Part shown: piece by piece, positions 17,042 through 24,829 of the stretch
Layout: the number at the start of each line of letters is the position of its first letter
Position numbering within the stretch: position 1 is the stretch's first letter
NCBI GenBank assembly: GCA_017561765.1
Contig: JAFZBM010000034.1
Location: 1-34,507 of the forward strand
From: Bacteroidales bacterium
GTDB taxonomy: Bacteria; Bacteroidota; Bacteroidia; Bacteroidales; UBA932
Length of the DNA: 34,507 nt
Reading direction: 5' to 3'
Made by a program: the position numbers and the translations under genes
Notes under the pieces: model-generated
Database searches by the model: none
Seen by the model: only the letters and a program-made list of their open reading frames with translations
What the model was told of the DNA's origin: nothing

Positions 17042-17380
17042 TTTACCGGCCCCCATATTGTAAGCGAAGTCGAAGCACCTGTACTCCAGGTGCTTCCCTT
17101 TTTTTATTACCCTGGTCACATATTCTTTCTTGAATCCCATCTCCTCCAGCGTGGAGAAAGGGCATTTCCCGCCGGTCAGACACAGCATCGATTCTAGTAT
17201 CGAGTAGTTTCTGGCCAGAATCTGCATTTCGCGCGCCTGAATCTTCTCACGGGCATAGCGCAGGTGCCCGTGCCAGCGGTTGCGGCAATTGTCGGAGCAG
17301 AACTTCTTGTCCGATCTTCCGTAAACCGGCTCCCCGCATTCAAGGCAATGAACTTCTTCTTCGTTTTGAATCCTGTACAT
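17015..17380 (-). CDS. DUF2116-like Zn-ribbon protein
   Basis: I chose the ATG at 17380 (121 aa), just before the conserved domain, over an upstream ATG at 17452 whose extension looks unrelated to the family. The N-terminal zinc ribbon has the ligand pairs CLEC and CSDNC in CLECGEPVYGRSDKKFCSDNC, followed by RNRWHGHLRYAR. A helical middle (ILARNYSILESML) and a C-terminal segment with EEMGFKKEYVTRVIKKGK follow. Homologous small proteins are common in Bacteroidota and their function is unknown; a nucleic-acid role is only suggested by the ribbon. The 3' end overlaps bactofilin by 27 nt. Confidence 0.72.
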   Translation of the reverse strand: MYRIQNEEEVHCLECGEPVYGRSDKKFCSDNCRNRWHGHLRYAREKIQAREMQILARNYSILESMLCLTGGKCPFSTLEEMGFKKEYVTRVIKKGKHLEYRCFDFAYNMGAGKLFNLHRLD

Positions 17381-17668
17381 TTTTGTATTCGTTTCCTCAA
17401 ATATCGCCTGCCCGGCGTGAAATACCAAGGAACCGAAAGAATCGTAAACCATTTTTTGCGGATGTTTTCGAAGCGATGATTTTTTTCTGTCAAAGGATCT
17501 GAATCAATTTATTTTGGGCCGGCGCAGGATTCTTTAAAAATCGTAAAAAAATGGCCCTGAACGGGCTGTAAGCGAACAATCAACGCCTAAATGTCATTCC
17601 TTTGCATACGGATCGAGGGCGCAAGCGGCGCCGGGGTGTCCGAATGTAAACACAATTATGAAAAACTA
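17381..17668. other. Intergenic region between Zn-ribbon gene and ssb (288 bp)
   Basis: No convincing gene is seen here. A weak -7-like TTCCTTTG at 17597-17604 could serve ssb, but it misses the consensus A and lacks a -33 TTG. A small stem (17551-17557 with 17563-17569, two wobbles) is followed on the minus strand by a T-run. It could be a weak minus-strand terminator, but no minus-strand gene ends there. In-frame codons upstream of ssb from 17591 look non-coding. Confidence 0.4.
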
Positions 17669-18016
17669 ATGGAGACAATTAACAAAATCGAATTGCTCGG
17701 GATTGTCGGAAGCGTCCGCTTCCAGCACATCAACGACAAGCAGATGGCCAAGTTTACCGTGGTTACAAACCGCGCGTACAAGAACAAGGAGGGCGCTCCG
17801 GTCATCGAAACCCAATGGCACAATGTTACGGCCTTCGAAGGTAAGAACGTGCAGGATCTTGACAAGATTGAGAAAGGTCGTGCCGTCAAGGTTACGGGGA
17901 GGCTGCAGGTGCAGCGCTACACAGGTGTGGACGGAGTGGAGAGGACGTCGGTGGATGTAATCTGCACGCGTCTGACAATACTGCCGGAAGATACTGAAGT
18001 TCAATATGAAATGTAG
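17669..18016 (+). CDS. ssb: Single-stranded DNA-binding protein (short form)
   Basis: I chose the ATG at 17669 (115 aa) because the OB-fold begins there with METINKIELLGIVGSVR. The 26 residues upstream in frame look unlike any SSB. The conserved blocks are AKFTVVTNRAYKN, ETQWHNVTAFEGK, and GRAVKVTGRLQVQRY, ending in a strand with VDVICTRLTIL. SSB tetramers coat single-stranded DNA during replication and repair. This copy has no Gly/Pro-rich linker and lacks the acidic DDDIPF-like tip that recruits partner proteins; it ends DTEVQYEM. It is therefore a short paralogue type, also common in Bacteroidota. The pilus gene starts only 11 nt downstream. Confidence 0.88.
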   Translation: METINKIELLGIVGSVRFQHINDKQMAKFTVVTNRAYKNKEGAPVIETQWHNVTAFEGKNVQDLDKIEKGRAVKVTGRLQVQRYTGVDGVERTSVDVICTRLTILPEDTEVQYEM

Positions 18017-18027
18017 GAGAAAAAACT

Positions 18028-19056
18028 ATGAAAAAGATCAATTTGCTTATTGCTGCCGCATGCCTGGCAGCCGTTTCCATGTCCTGTACCAAGGATGATG
18101 AAATTATACCGGAATCCGGCCCCCTTACCGTGCCCCTTACCGTGAATATAGGCACCGTTGCCACCAGGGCGACGGGAGTCGGGTCTGAAGATATGACCTT
18201 GAGCAACGTCCAGGTGATTGTTTACAACGAGGCGGGAAGGCTTGAGAAGTCAACCAACCTCATGACCAACAAGACAACCCTTACCCTTGATGTGCTGCCC
18301 GGCAAAAAGACCGTGTGGGCGGTCGCAAATATCCTGTCCAAAATCAACGAGTCAACAATCCCGTCTCCAGCCGACCTGAGTTCGAAAATATATGACCTGG
18401 GCAATAATGCCAAAAACAAACTCGCCATGAGCGGCTGGGCCGAAAAAATAGTCACCCTGGATGATTCGTCCATGGAACTGAACGTAAAGCACCTGGCATG
18501 CAAGGTGGTTCTCGACGGGATAAAGCGCAATTATACGAACCAGGACTACGCTAACATTCCTCTGACTGTCAAGAAGATATATATGAGCAACGTGGCGGGA
18601 AGATGCAGTTTCGGATGCGAAGGGGAGATGCCTTCCGTGTGGTACAACATGCTGGGCGACATCCCGTCCGATCTCTCCGCCTCCGTCAAGGCCCTGACAG
18701 TCGACGACGGCTTGAACATAAGTCTTGCCGAGGGTGCAAGTTATACGACCACCCATACTTTTTACGTGTATCCCAATCCAAGTGTCGATACTGCTGTCGG
18801 CGGGACCTGGAGCCCCAGGCTTACCAGGCTCGTGCTGGAGTGCGACTACGGCGGGAAGACCTGCTATTATCCAGTATCCATCCCCGGCCCCATGGTGCGC
18901 AACAAAGTCTATCATATCAGCCTTCTTACCCTCACTAAGCCCGGAAGCACCTCCAAGGACGATCCGCAGAACGAAGTGTCATCCACCATCAGCTTCTCCG
19001 TTCAGATTAAGGTTGCGGACTGGGAAGGCGACACTTCTTACACAGAACAATATTAG
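18028..19056 (+). CDS. FimA/Mfa1-type fimbrillin lipoprotein (pilus shaft subunit candidate)
   Basis: The 342-residue precursor has a lipoprotein signal with lipobox ending at C20 (VSMSC). A short propeptide contains the VATRATG segment with R47. In the type V pili of Bacteroidales, lipidated precursors are cleaved after such an arginine by a trypsin-like protease, exposing a groove for strand exchange. The C terminus has the VQIKVADWE strand typical of FimA-like proteins, which could act as the donor strand. Mid-protein VKHLACKVVLDGI and NKVYHISLLTL fit the two-domain fimbrillin fold. It heads a three-gene operon with an anchor and a tip candidate. Whether it is the major shaft or an accessory subunit cannot be told from sequence. 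Confidence 0.82.
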   Translation: MKKINLLIAAACLAAVSMSCTKDDEIIPESGPLTVPLTVNIGTVATRATGVGSEDMTLSNVQVIVYNEAGRLEKSTNLMTNKTTLTLDVLPGKKTVWAVANILSKINESTIPSPADLSSKIYDLGNNAKNKLAMSGWAEKIVTLDDSSMELNVKHLACKVVLDGIKRNYTNQDYANIPLTVKKIYMSNVAGRCSFGCEGEMPSVWYNMLGDIPSDLSASVKALTVDDGLNISLAEGASYTTTHTFYVYPNPSVDTAVGGTWSPRLTRLVLECDYGGKTCYYPVSIPGPMVRNKVYHISLLTLTKPGSTSKDDPQNEVSSTISFSVQIKVADWEGDTSYTEQY

Positions 19057-19059
19057 GCT

Positions 19060-19833
19060 ATGCGCAAGATTCTCTGTTTCATTGCCGTACTGCTCCCTTG
19101 CGCCTGTACAGTCAAGGAGGATCGTTCGGTATGCCCCTGCGAGCTGGTTGTCCGCTGCGAGGAATCCCTCAAGACGGAAGGCAGCGTGCTAGTCAGCGTC
19201 ATCCAGGATGATGCGGTGGTGAAGCAGGGAATGATGAGCAGGGAGGACTTCGAAGCGGGACGGTGCGTCATGTCCGTCCCGCGCAAGCCCTCGCTGGTCA
19301 CGGTTTTTACCGGCATCACCGATATGAATGCAATAGATGGAAGATGGCTTGACATAGCTTTCGAGCATCAGTGCGACGAACTCTACAGTTGTGCGGAGTA
19401 TGTGGACTTGAAGGGGGAGAGCTACGAGTGCATCGTCGGTCCGCACAAGAACTTCGCCCGTCTCTTCCTTACCGTTATAGGCATGCCTGCCGGCGCGGAG
19501 GCATCCGTCACAGGCCCTGTGCAGGGATATAACTTGATGGACCAGTCCCCGGTGCCCGGTACCTTTTCATGTTCGCCGTTCATCGGGAAAGAAGGGGACG
19601 AGGACTGCGTAAGGCTTCCCAGGCAGATAGACAACGCGCTGGCCCTTAATATAATGCAGAAGGGAAAACCCTCCATCAAGATAGATATCGGACGCATGAT
19701 TGAAAGCGCCGGCTATCGTTACGACGACCCGGACCTGCTTGATATAGCGCTGACGGTGGATCTTTCCAAATCAAGTGTCTGGGTGATGGTTGCAGACTGG
19801 GACATGGAAAGTTTTTCATTTTTAGAGTATTGA
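19060..19833 (+). CDS. FimB/Mfa2-family pilus anchor lipoprotein
   Basis: The 257-residue protein has a signal peptide with a lipidatable C16 (LLPCAC) and then the family hallmark EDRSVCPCELVV. FimB/Mfa2 proteins sit at the pilus base, stay lipidated in the outer membrane, and limit filament length. The rest is beta-rich, with HKNFARLFLTVIG typical of the second domain, and it ends VMVADWDMESFSFLEY. It starts 3 nt after the shaft-type fimbrillin gene and is followed 4 nt later by the DUF4906 gene, matching the usual gene order of these operons. The N-terminal motif makes the family assignment strong; the anchor role is inferred from relatives. Confidence 0.85.
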   Translation: MRKILCFIAVLLPCACTVKEDRSVCPCELVVRCEESLKTEGSVLVSVIQDDAVVKQGMMSREDFEAGRCVMSVPRKPSLVTVFTGITDMNAIDGRWLDIAFEHQCDELYSCAEYVDLKGESYECIVGPHKNFARLFLTVIGMPAGAEASVTGPVQGYNLMDQSPVPGTFSCSPFIGKEGDEDCVRLPRQIDNALALNIMQKGKPSIKIDIGRMIESAGYRYDDPDLLDIALTVDLSKSSVWVMVADWDMESFSFLEY

Positions 19834-19837
19834 TACA

Positions 19838-22525
19838 ATGAGAAGAATTACGGCTTTGTTTGCGGTGCTTGCCTTCGCCGCCGGATGCCATCACGCCGAT
19901 CCGCTTCCCGAGGCTCCCGGAGAGGCGCCCACCAGGGATGTGTCTATTATAATTTCGGGCGGCGGTCTGCCGGCATCCGGCACCAGAAGCAGCGTTACGG
20001 CTACTGAAGACGGCATACGCAGCGCTGACATTTTTATTTATTGCGGAGAACAACTGCAGAACGACCTGACGCAGCACATGAGTTTCTCCGGGCAGGGAGT
20101 GAAGACCTGCACCAGGACCGTTGCCTTGACAGTAGGAAAAACTTATGACCTGCTGGTAATCGCCAACGGCAGTCCGGGCAGCGCCCCGTCCACTCTTGAT
20201 AATGCAATATCCCAATTGAGCTATGAAGCGAGTGGTATTTCATCCTTCAACAGCGCCGGAATCCCCATGTCTGGGCGCAAGCGCTTCTATGTCACTCCCA
20301 CAAGCCAGAATGTGGAAGTGCCGCTGGTGAGGCTTGTATCGAAAGTCAATTTCTCGGTGCGGACCTCGCAGCTTGAGCATGGAAGCATAGTATTCTCGTC
20401 CATTGCCGTGCGCCAGATGAACAAGAGCTGCCCTTTCTTTGCGGACGGGCGGGCCGGAGACAGGACCTGTGACGGGGATCTGGCCTCTTCCGCAGACCTG
20501 GCAAGTATCAATTCATCCCCGGATGGATACAGCACCTCGTTCTATCTCCTGGAGAATCTTCAGGGCGATATTCTTGCGGGAAATACCGACCCGGAAGCGA
20601 AGATCCCGGACCGGATTACGGCGGCGGGGGGCAAGCCGGCGCGTTGTACATATCTTGAGCTTACAGGCAGGTACAACGGCAGCTCCGGCGCTCTCAAAAG
20701 CGAGAATCTCACGGCGCGTCTTTTCCTGGGCGGGGATGCTTGCTCCAACTTTGACATTGTGCGCAACAGCCAGTATAACATTGAGTTGTCAATCACTGAC
20801 GAGGGATGCTTGAGGACCGACTGGAAAATTGACGGACACCTTGAAGACAACAGGACCCTGAGTTTCAACCCTGCCGTGGCAACGCTTAATCCGGGAGGGA
20901 CGCTAACCGCGGAAATAAACACGAATCTCAGTTATTCTGCCGGCGATTATTCCTATTCGGTAGGCGGTGATGTAATGTGCTTCGACGTGAATGTGAGCAA
21001 CGGCGGTACCCGTTTCGACGTGCGCTGCCTGGATTCGGCCGCCGAGGGGGCCAGCCTCCAGCTGAATGCAGCGACCTGGGACGGACGTCACACATGCAGT
21101 TGTACGGTTACTGCAAAGTCAAACAATTCAGACAGATACGATATAGGATGGAAAGACGGGACCGGCGTGCTTTATCTGGCACAGAGGGGTGAGCTGACCA
21201 TTGTCGACAAACGCACCGGCAGTTATCCTTCCGGAACGGTGAGGGTGCTCAACAGTACCGGCTGTGCCGATGTGACCCGCATCGGGACGCAATGGTACGT
21301 GGATGCCATAGAAGCGGGGGAGGATGTGCTGACCGTCAACATCGACGGCAGTAAAGTCGCTGAAATACCGTTCCTCGCAGCCATCCCCATCCTGACCTTC
21401 CCGTCGGACCGAATATTCCTGCCGATGGACGGAAGCGTTGTCGCCTGCGGCCCGTATTACCGCAAAGCCGACGGGACTTTGTTGAATTACAGTGATTTCC
21501 AGCCCGACCTGTACGAAGAGATGCTGGACGTCAGCGTGGTGCGCAAGGCTACAAGCGATATGTGCGGGACATGGTGGACCCAGGCCACGGGCGGCGGAAA
21601 CCCGATAGTGAGAAGCTCCAACCTGGCCCAGTCTTATTATAACTTCGGTTTCTACATTGCCGCACTCAGTTCCGGTGGGCATGGAATAGGGGAGAATTAC
21701 TCTCTCCAGAACGGGCCGGTGACGCTTGAACGGATAACGGCCTATCCCAATGACAGGGAATGCGGAGTGGCGCCGGTCAGCGCCGAGCTGTACACGGCCG
21801 AGCCTTTTTCCGGATCGCGTCATCTGGGCGCCCGCAGCAGCTGGGCCCTTACGCAATGGTATACCGGCAGCAGCCATGATGAAACCTTCGTTTTCTCTAC
21901 CGGCGACATGGTCCTGCCCGGCAATGATTATTCAAGCGCAAGGGCGGTGTATCCTTTCTCATCCGAGAACAAATACTCTTTCCGTTATATCAACAACAGT
22001 ACGGTAGAAATGACGATATTGTATTCGGACAATGTGGAAACCGCCATGCCGGAGCATTATTTCTCCTTCGCGCCGGCTATGCGGAACAGGCATTCCGGGG
22101 AACAGTATGTCTCTCCCTATCGCTACTCTGTGGATTTCACGGTTAACCTTGCGCTCGCGGGAGTCGCTGCCGAAAACGGGGCGGGAGGCTGTGACGTGTC
22201 CGTGGAATGGGCGTTCCCCAGGCTGGACGACGGCCGCCTGAGCTTTCTGGAAGACAATGTCGTATGTGCCGTTTCCGACCGCGGAACGGTCGAGAAGGGA
22301 ATGTACGTCAATCTTTATACTGTTTACGGTTACAGCGCCGACTATCTTATGGGAAGCGCGATGCCGGAATACAGTTTCGCCGACCTGACGCTCGCTCCTG
22401 GTCGGGTGAGCAAGCTGGACGGCGACAGCTACCATGTGCCTGAAGACTATGGGGTCGGCTATGATCTGGTTCTCTGGAAATATGAGTCAATCAATCCCTA
22501 TTCCAACGGATGGCTGGAGAAGTAG
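19838..22525 (+). CDS. DUF4906 domain fimbrial tip-type lipoprotein
   Basis: The 895-residue protein has a lipobox at C17 (FAAGC). The N-terminal Mfa-like region contains SADIFIYCGEQL, TVGKTYDLLVIANGS and VEVPLVRLVSKVNFSV, and a DUF4906-type segment with RNSQYNIELSITDEG follows around residue 310. The last 500 residues form a long, divergent beta-rich and Trp/Tyr-rich region, presumably the exposed adhesive part. Large DUF4906 proteins are usually the accessory or tip subunits of type V pilus operons, consistent with its third place after shaft and anchor genes. The ligand is unknown. The 3' end overlaps the convergent arginase-fold gene by 28 nt. Confidence 0.8.
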   Translation: MRRITALFAVLAFAAGCHHADPLPEAPGEAPTRDVSIIISGGGLPASGTRSSVTATEDGIRSADIFIYCGEQLQNDLTQHMSFSGQGVKTCTRTVALTVGKTYDLLVIANGSPGSAPSTLDNAISQLSYEASGISSFNSAGIPMSGRKRFYVTPTSQNVEVPLVRLVSKVNFSVRTSQLEHGSIVFSSIAVRQMNKSCPFFADGRAGDRTCDGDLASSADLASINSSPDGYSTSFYLLENLQGDILAGNTDPEAKIPDRITAAGGKPARCTYLELTGRYNGSSGALKSENLTARLFLGGDACSNFDIVRNSQYNIELSITDEGCLRTDWKIDGHLEDNRTLSFNPAVATLNPGGTLTAEINTNLSYSAGDYSYSVGGDVMCFDVNVSNGGTRFDVRCLDSAAEGASLQLNAATWDGRHTCSCTVTAKSNNSDRYDIGWKDGTGVLYLAQRGELTIVDKRTGSYPSGTVRVLNSTGCADVTRIGTQWYVDAIEAGEDVLTVNIDGSKVAEIPFLAAIPILTFPSDRIFLPMDGSVVACGPYYRKADGTLLNYSDFQPDLYEEMLDVSVVRKATSDMCGTWWTQATGGGNPIVRSSNLAQSYYNFGFYIAALSSGGHGIGENYSLQNGPVTLERITAYPNDRECGVAPVSAELYTAEPFSGSRHLGARSSWALTQWYTGSSHDETFVFSTGDMVLPGNDYSSARAVYPFSSENKYSFRYINNSTVEMTILYSDNVETAMPEHYFSFAPAMRNRHSGEQYVSPYRYSVDFTVNLALAGVAAENGAGGCDVSVEWAFPRLDDGRLSFLEDNVVCAVSDRGTVEKGMYVNLYTVYGYSADYLMGSAMPEYSFADLTLAPGRVSKLDGDSYHVPEDYGVGYDLVLWKYESINPYSNGWLEK

Positions 22526-23139
22526 TCCGACAGAAGCTGCCGGGTGTGCCCGTTGACTGCCAGGTCCGCGGGCCTGGCACCCTTGGTGACGGTAAGACCT
22601 CCGCATATATCGACGCCGAGTATCCGGTGCTCCGCTGCAATGCGCCCGATGGCGTCCAATAATTCCGGTAAGCTCATCGTGCCCTGGCTCCAGTCTGTCC
22701 TGGCCCATTCGGGGGACAGTACGTCAAGGTCTATGGACAGGTAAACCGGGAGTGAGCCTGGAAGGGAGATTTCATTACGGAAGTCTCCCTTCATCAGTTC
22801 AAGTTCATCGCGGGCCGCCGCCACCCAGTTGCCGCAACTGAGCAGGCCGCTGTCAAGGGTGTCGGCTTCATCGTCGGGGTGATTGTCGAAAAGGGCCAGC
22901 AGGAAAGGTTCACGAAGCTTTTCAAGCCAGAATTTCGTTATGTAGTGATAGTCGCCGGTGTCTATCCAGTGGATGCCGGCTGTGCTCACTTTATCCATGG
23001 CCTGCCTTATTGTCCCCGCGGCCGCAGGGTCACAGTAGCAGCAGCATCCGTCAAGGGCCCGGAGGTCGAGCGTATGAGCCTCTTCGGGGACCCTGCCCTC
23101 ATCGTCATAGACGCCGCTGAGATTTATAATTGTGTTCAT
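22498..23139 (-). CDS. Arginase/ureohydrolase-fold protein
   Basis: The 213-residue protein keeps the metal-ligand pattern of the arginase-agmatinase fold. GDYHY (H65) replaces GGDHS, DNHPDD gives D85, H87 and D89, and YLSIDLDVLSPEW gives D137 and D139. All six expected dimanganese ligands are thus present. It is much shorter than arginase (about 300 residues), and the Asp-Pro after the last metal motif is replaced by SP. The final GxE-type block is GVDICGG. Family members hydrolyse guanidino groups of arginine, agmatine, formiminoglutamate and others; the substrate here is not predictable. A TAGATTTG box ends 8 nt before its ATG. The 3' end overlaps the DUF4906 gene by 28 nt. Confidence 0.78.
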   Translation of the reverse strand: MNTIINLSGVYDDEGRVPEEAHTLDLRALDGCCCYCDPAAAGTIRQAMDKVSTAGIHWIDTGDYHYITKFWLEKLREPFLLALFDNHPDDEADTLDSGLLSCGNWVAAARDELELMKGDFRNEISLPGSLPVYLSIDLDVLSPEWARTDWSQGTMSLPELLDAIGRIAAEHRILGVDICGGLTVTKGARPADLAVNGHTRQLLSDYFSSHPLE

Positions 23140-23142
23140 ATC

Positions 23143-23175
23143 TTGTTCAAATCTAAAAATTTTTTCTTAAATTTG
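23143..23175 (+). promoter_or_regulatory. Promoter of the unknown gene at 23209
   Basis: TTG at 23143-23145 and TAAATTTG at 23168-23175 are 22 nt apart, slightly long for the Bacteroidota promoter. The box ends 33 nt before the ATG. It is interleaved with the minus-strand promoter at 23148-23179. Confidence 0.5.
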
Positions 23176-23179
23176 CCAA
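23148..23179 (-). promoter_or_regulatory. Promoter of the arginase-fold gene
   Basis: On the minus strand TTG (23177-23179) is followed after 21 nt by TAGATTTG (23148-23155), a good match. The box ends 8 nt before the ATG at 23139, so the transcript would be nearly leaderless. Confidence 0.6.
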
Positions 23180-23208
23180 TTGGTACACCTGTATTCACGT
23201 TTTTTTTG

Positions 23209-23673
23209 ATGGCGGCAGAAGAAATCTTCCCCCTTGATCCGGAGAAAGTTTACTATTCGATGGATGAGTTGACCCTTGACACCGACGAGGGCCCTGTCAC
23301 GCTCCGACTTGGGGCGTGGCTGAATGCAGACCCTGTCCGTATCCATCGTATGATAGTGAAAGACAAGGTGTTACAAGTCGACAACTTTGAAGTCCTCAAT
23401 CCTTTGGTAAGCAAGCTCCGCAGGGCCGATCCCGAGTATTACAAACGCTACATGGGCCTGCAGCTTATCATCGATTATCCCGGCTACAGCTCCGGAATAA
23501 TTGCAAAGATTCCTTACGAAAACGATCCCGTCGGTTTTTACAAGTGGTGGCGAAAGGGGAAACATGAGGACAAAGTTTACCTTTCCCTGGGCAACCGCAT
23601 CCGTCTTTTCGAGAAGGTGTCGATGATGGATCCCAAAATGATCCTCAAGAAGGACTTGAAGATTCTTCAGTAA
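23209..23673 (+). CDS. Hypothetical protein (154 aa)
   Basis: I chose the ATG at 23209 because a promoter lies 33 nt upstream and the longer in-frame extension is a shadow of the arginase-fold gene. The product begins MAAEEIFPLDPEKVYYSMDE and ends MILKKDLKILQ. It has no signal peptide or membrane helix. It is rich in aromatic and charged residues (DPEYYKRYMGLQ; DPVGFYKWWRKGK), suggesting a compact soluble protein. I do not recognise the family. It is followed by a hairpin with a T-run, so it is probably a monocistronic gene divergent from the arginase-fold gene and upstream of, but separately controlled from, the glycine cleavage operon. Confidence 0.7.
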   Translation: MAAEEIFPLDPEKVYYSMDELTLDTDEGPVTLRLGAWLNADPVRIHRMIVKDKVLQVDNFEVLNPLVSKLRRADPEYYKRYMGLQLIIDYPGYSSGIIAKIPYENDPVGFYKWWRKGKHEDKVYLSLGNRIRLFEKVSMMDPKMILKKDLKILQ

Positions 23674-23707
23674 GAGGGCGTATTGCTTGCAGCATTCGCT
23701 CTTTTTT
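23672..23707 (+). terminator. Probable terminator between the unknown gene and gcvT
   Basis: AAGAG (672-676 of the 23-kb block) with a two-base bulge then CG pairs with CGCTCTT at 23697-23703. An inner TGCT/AGCA stem lies at 23684-23687 and 23691-23694. A T-run follows. The structure overlaps the -33 element of the gcv promoter. Confidence 0.55.
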
Positions 23708-23717
23708 CGTATATTTG
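23687..23717 (+). promoter_or_regulatory. Promoter of the gcvT-gcvH-gcvPA-gcvPB operon
   Basis: TTG at 23687-23689 and TATATTTG at 23710-23717 are 20 nt apart, an ideal Bacteroidota promoter. The box ends 8 nt before the preferred gcvT ATG at 23726. There is no room for a glycine riboswitch between this promoter and the gene, so control must be of another kind. Confidence 0.75.
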
Positions 23718-23725
23718 GCCCTACT

Positions 23726-24829
23726 ATGGACCAATCGCTGAAAACAACCTGCCTGCACGACGACCACATCGCTCTCGGGGCCAAGATGAGCCCCTTTGCA
23801 GGCTTCGATATGCCGATTCAGTACAGCGGCATCATTCAGGAACACAATGCGGTACGCACCGCCGCCGGCATGTTCGACGTGTCTCACATGGGTGAGATAT
23901 TCGTTGACGGCCCCGACGCGGAAGCATTTGTGAATCATATCTTTACCAACGACGTACGGCAGCTCGCCCCCGGCGGTATCCTCTACGGCATGATGTGTTA
24001 TCCGGACGGAGGCACCGTGGACGACCTGCTGGTGTACAAGGAGTTCGAGTCCGGCTTCCTGCTGGTAGTCAACGCTTCCAACATCGAAAAAGACTATAAA
24101 TGGCTCTTGGACAATGCCGGAGGTTTCGAGGTCGAAGTGTTCAATGATTCTGAATCCTGGGGCCAGATCGCCCTGCAGGGCCCCAAGTCGGAAGACGCCC
24201 TGGTAAAGCTTCTCGGCCTGGAGGAACTTCGTGAACTGGAATTCTACACCTTCTACGACCTCGAGGACGAAGAGGGCGGCCGTGTTATAGTCAGCCGTAC
24301 CGGCTACACAGGTGAAGACGGCTTCGAGATTTATGCTTCTCCCGACAATATCCGCGACATGTGGGCGTCACTGCTGGAGGACGGCATCACTCCTTGCGGC
24401 CTCGGCTGCAGGGATACGCTCCGTTTCGAGGCCGGCCTGCCGCTCTACGGCGACGAACTGAGCCCTGAAATCAGCCCGGTGATGGCGGGACTGTCCATGT
24501 TCTGCAAGTTCGACAAGCCCGAATTCATCGGAAAGGAAGCGCTTATGAAGCAGAAGGAAGAGGGTGTGGCCCGCAAGATTGTTGGAATAGAAATAAAGGA
24601 CAATGCCATCCCGCGCGCCGGATATCCCGTTGAGACTGAAGACGGCACCCAGGTAGGCGTGGTAACCACCGGCTACCATTCTATTTCCCTCGACAAGAGC
24701 ATCTGTTTCGCTCTCGTCGATTCCGCTTACGGAGCCCTGGGCACTCCGCTCTGGATACGCATACGCAAGCGCGTATTCCCCGGAGAAGTCATAAAGAAAA
24801 GGTTTTACAAGACAAACTATAAGAAATGA
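23726..24829 (+). CDS. gcvT: Glycine cleavage system aminomethyltransferase (T protein)
   Basis: I chose the ATG at 23726 (367 aa) because the longest frame would start inside the promoter and terminator. The protein begins MDQSLKTTCLHDDHIALGAK and has the T-protein signatures GFDMPIQYSGIIQEH, FDVSHMGEI, SRTGYTGEDGFEIY and DTLRFEAGLPLYGDEL. It transfers the methylene group from aminomethyl-lipoyl-H protein to tetrahydrofolate and releases ammonia, in the cytosol. Its length matches the family (about 360-370). The stop overlaps the gcvH start (ATGA), consistent with one operon from the promoter 8 nt upstream. Confidence 0.95.
   Translation: MDQSLKTTCLHDDHIALGAKMSPFAGFDMPIQYSGIIQEHNAVRTAAGMFDVSHMGEIFVDGPDAEAFVNHIFTNDVRQLAPGGILYGMMCYPDGGTVDDLLVYKEFESGFLLVVNASNIEKDYKWLLDNAGGFEVEVFNDSESWGQIALQGPKSEDALVKLLGLEELRELEFYTFYDLEDEEGGRVIVSRTGYTGEDGFEIYASPDNIRDMWASLLEDGITPCGLGCRDTLRFEAGLPLYGDELSPEISPVMAGLSMFCKFDKPEFIGKEALMKQKEEGVARKIVGIEIKDNAIPRAGYPVETEDGTQVGVVTTGYHSISLDKSICFALVDSAYGALGTPLWIRIRKRVFPGEVIKKRFYKTNYKK

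Noticed and set aside
17551..17569. A small stem with a minus-strand T-run as a terminator
   Set aside because: No minus-strand gene ends upstream of it and the stem has two wobble pairs, so it was kept only as a note on the intergenic region.
21841..21852. A ten-base partial match (ggcccttacg) to the hairpin core in the DUF4906 gene
   Set aside because: There is no flanking inverted repeat and the rest of the core does not match, so it is likely chance.
23674..23725. A possible glycine riboswitch in front of gcvT
   Set aside because: Only about 50 bases lie between the genes, filled by a terminator and a promoter, and the promoter leaves an 8-nt leader at most.
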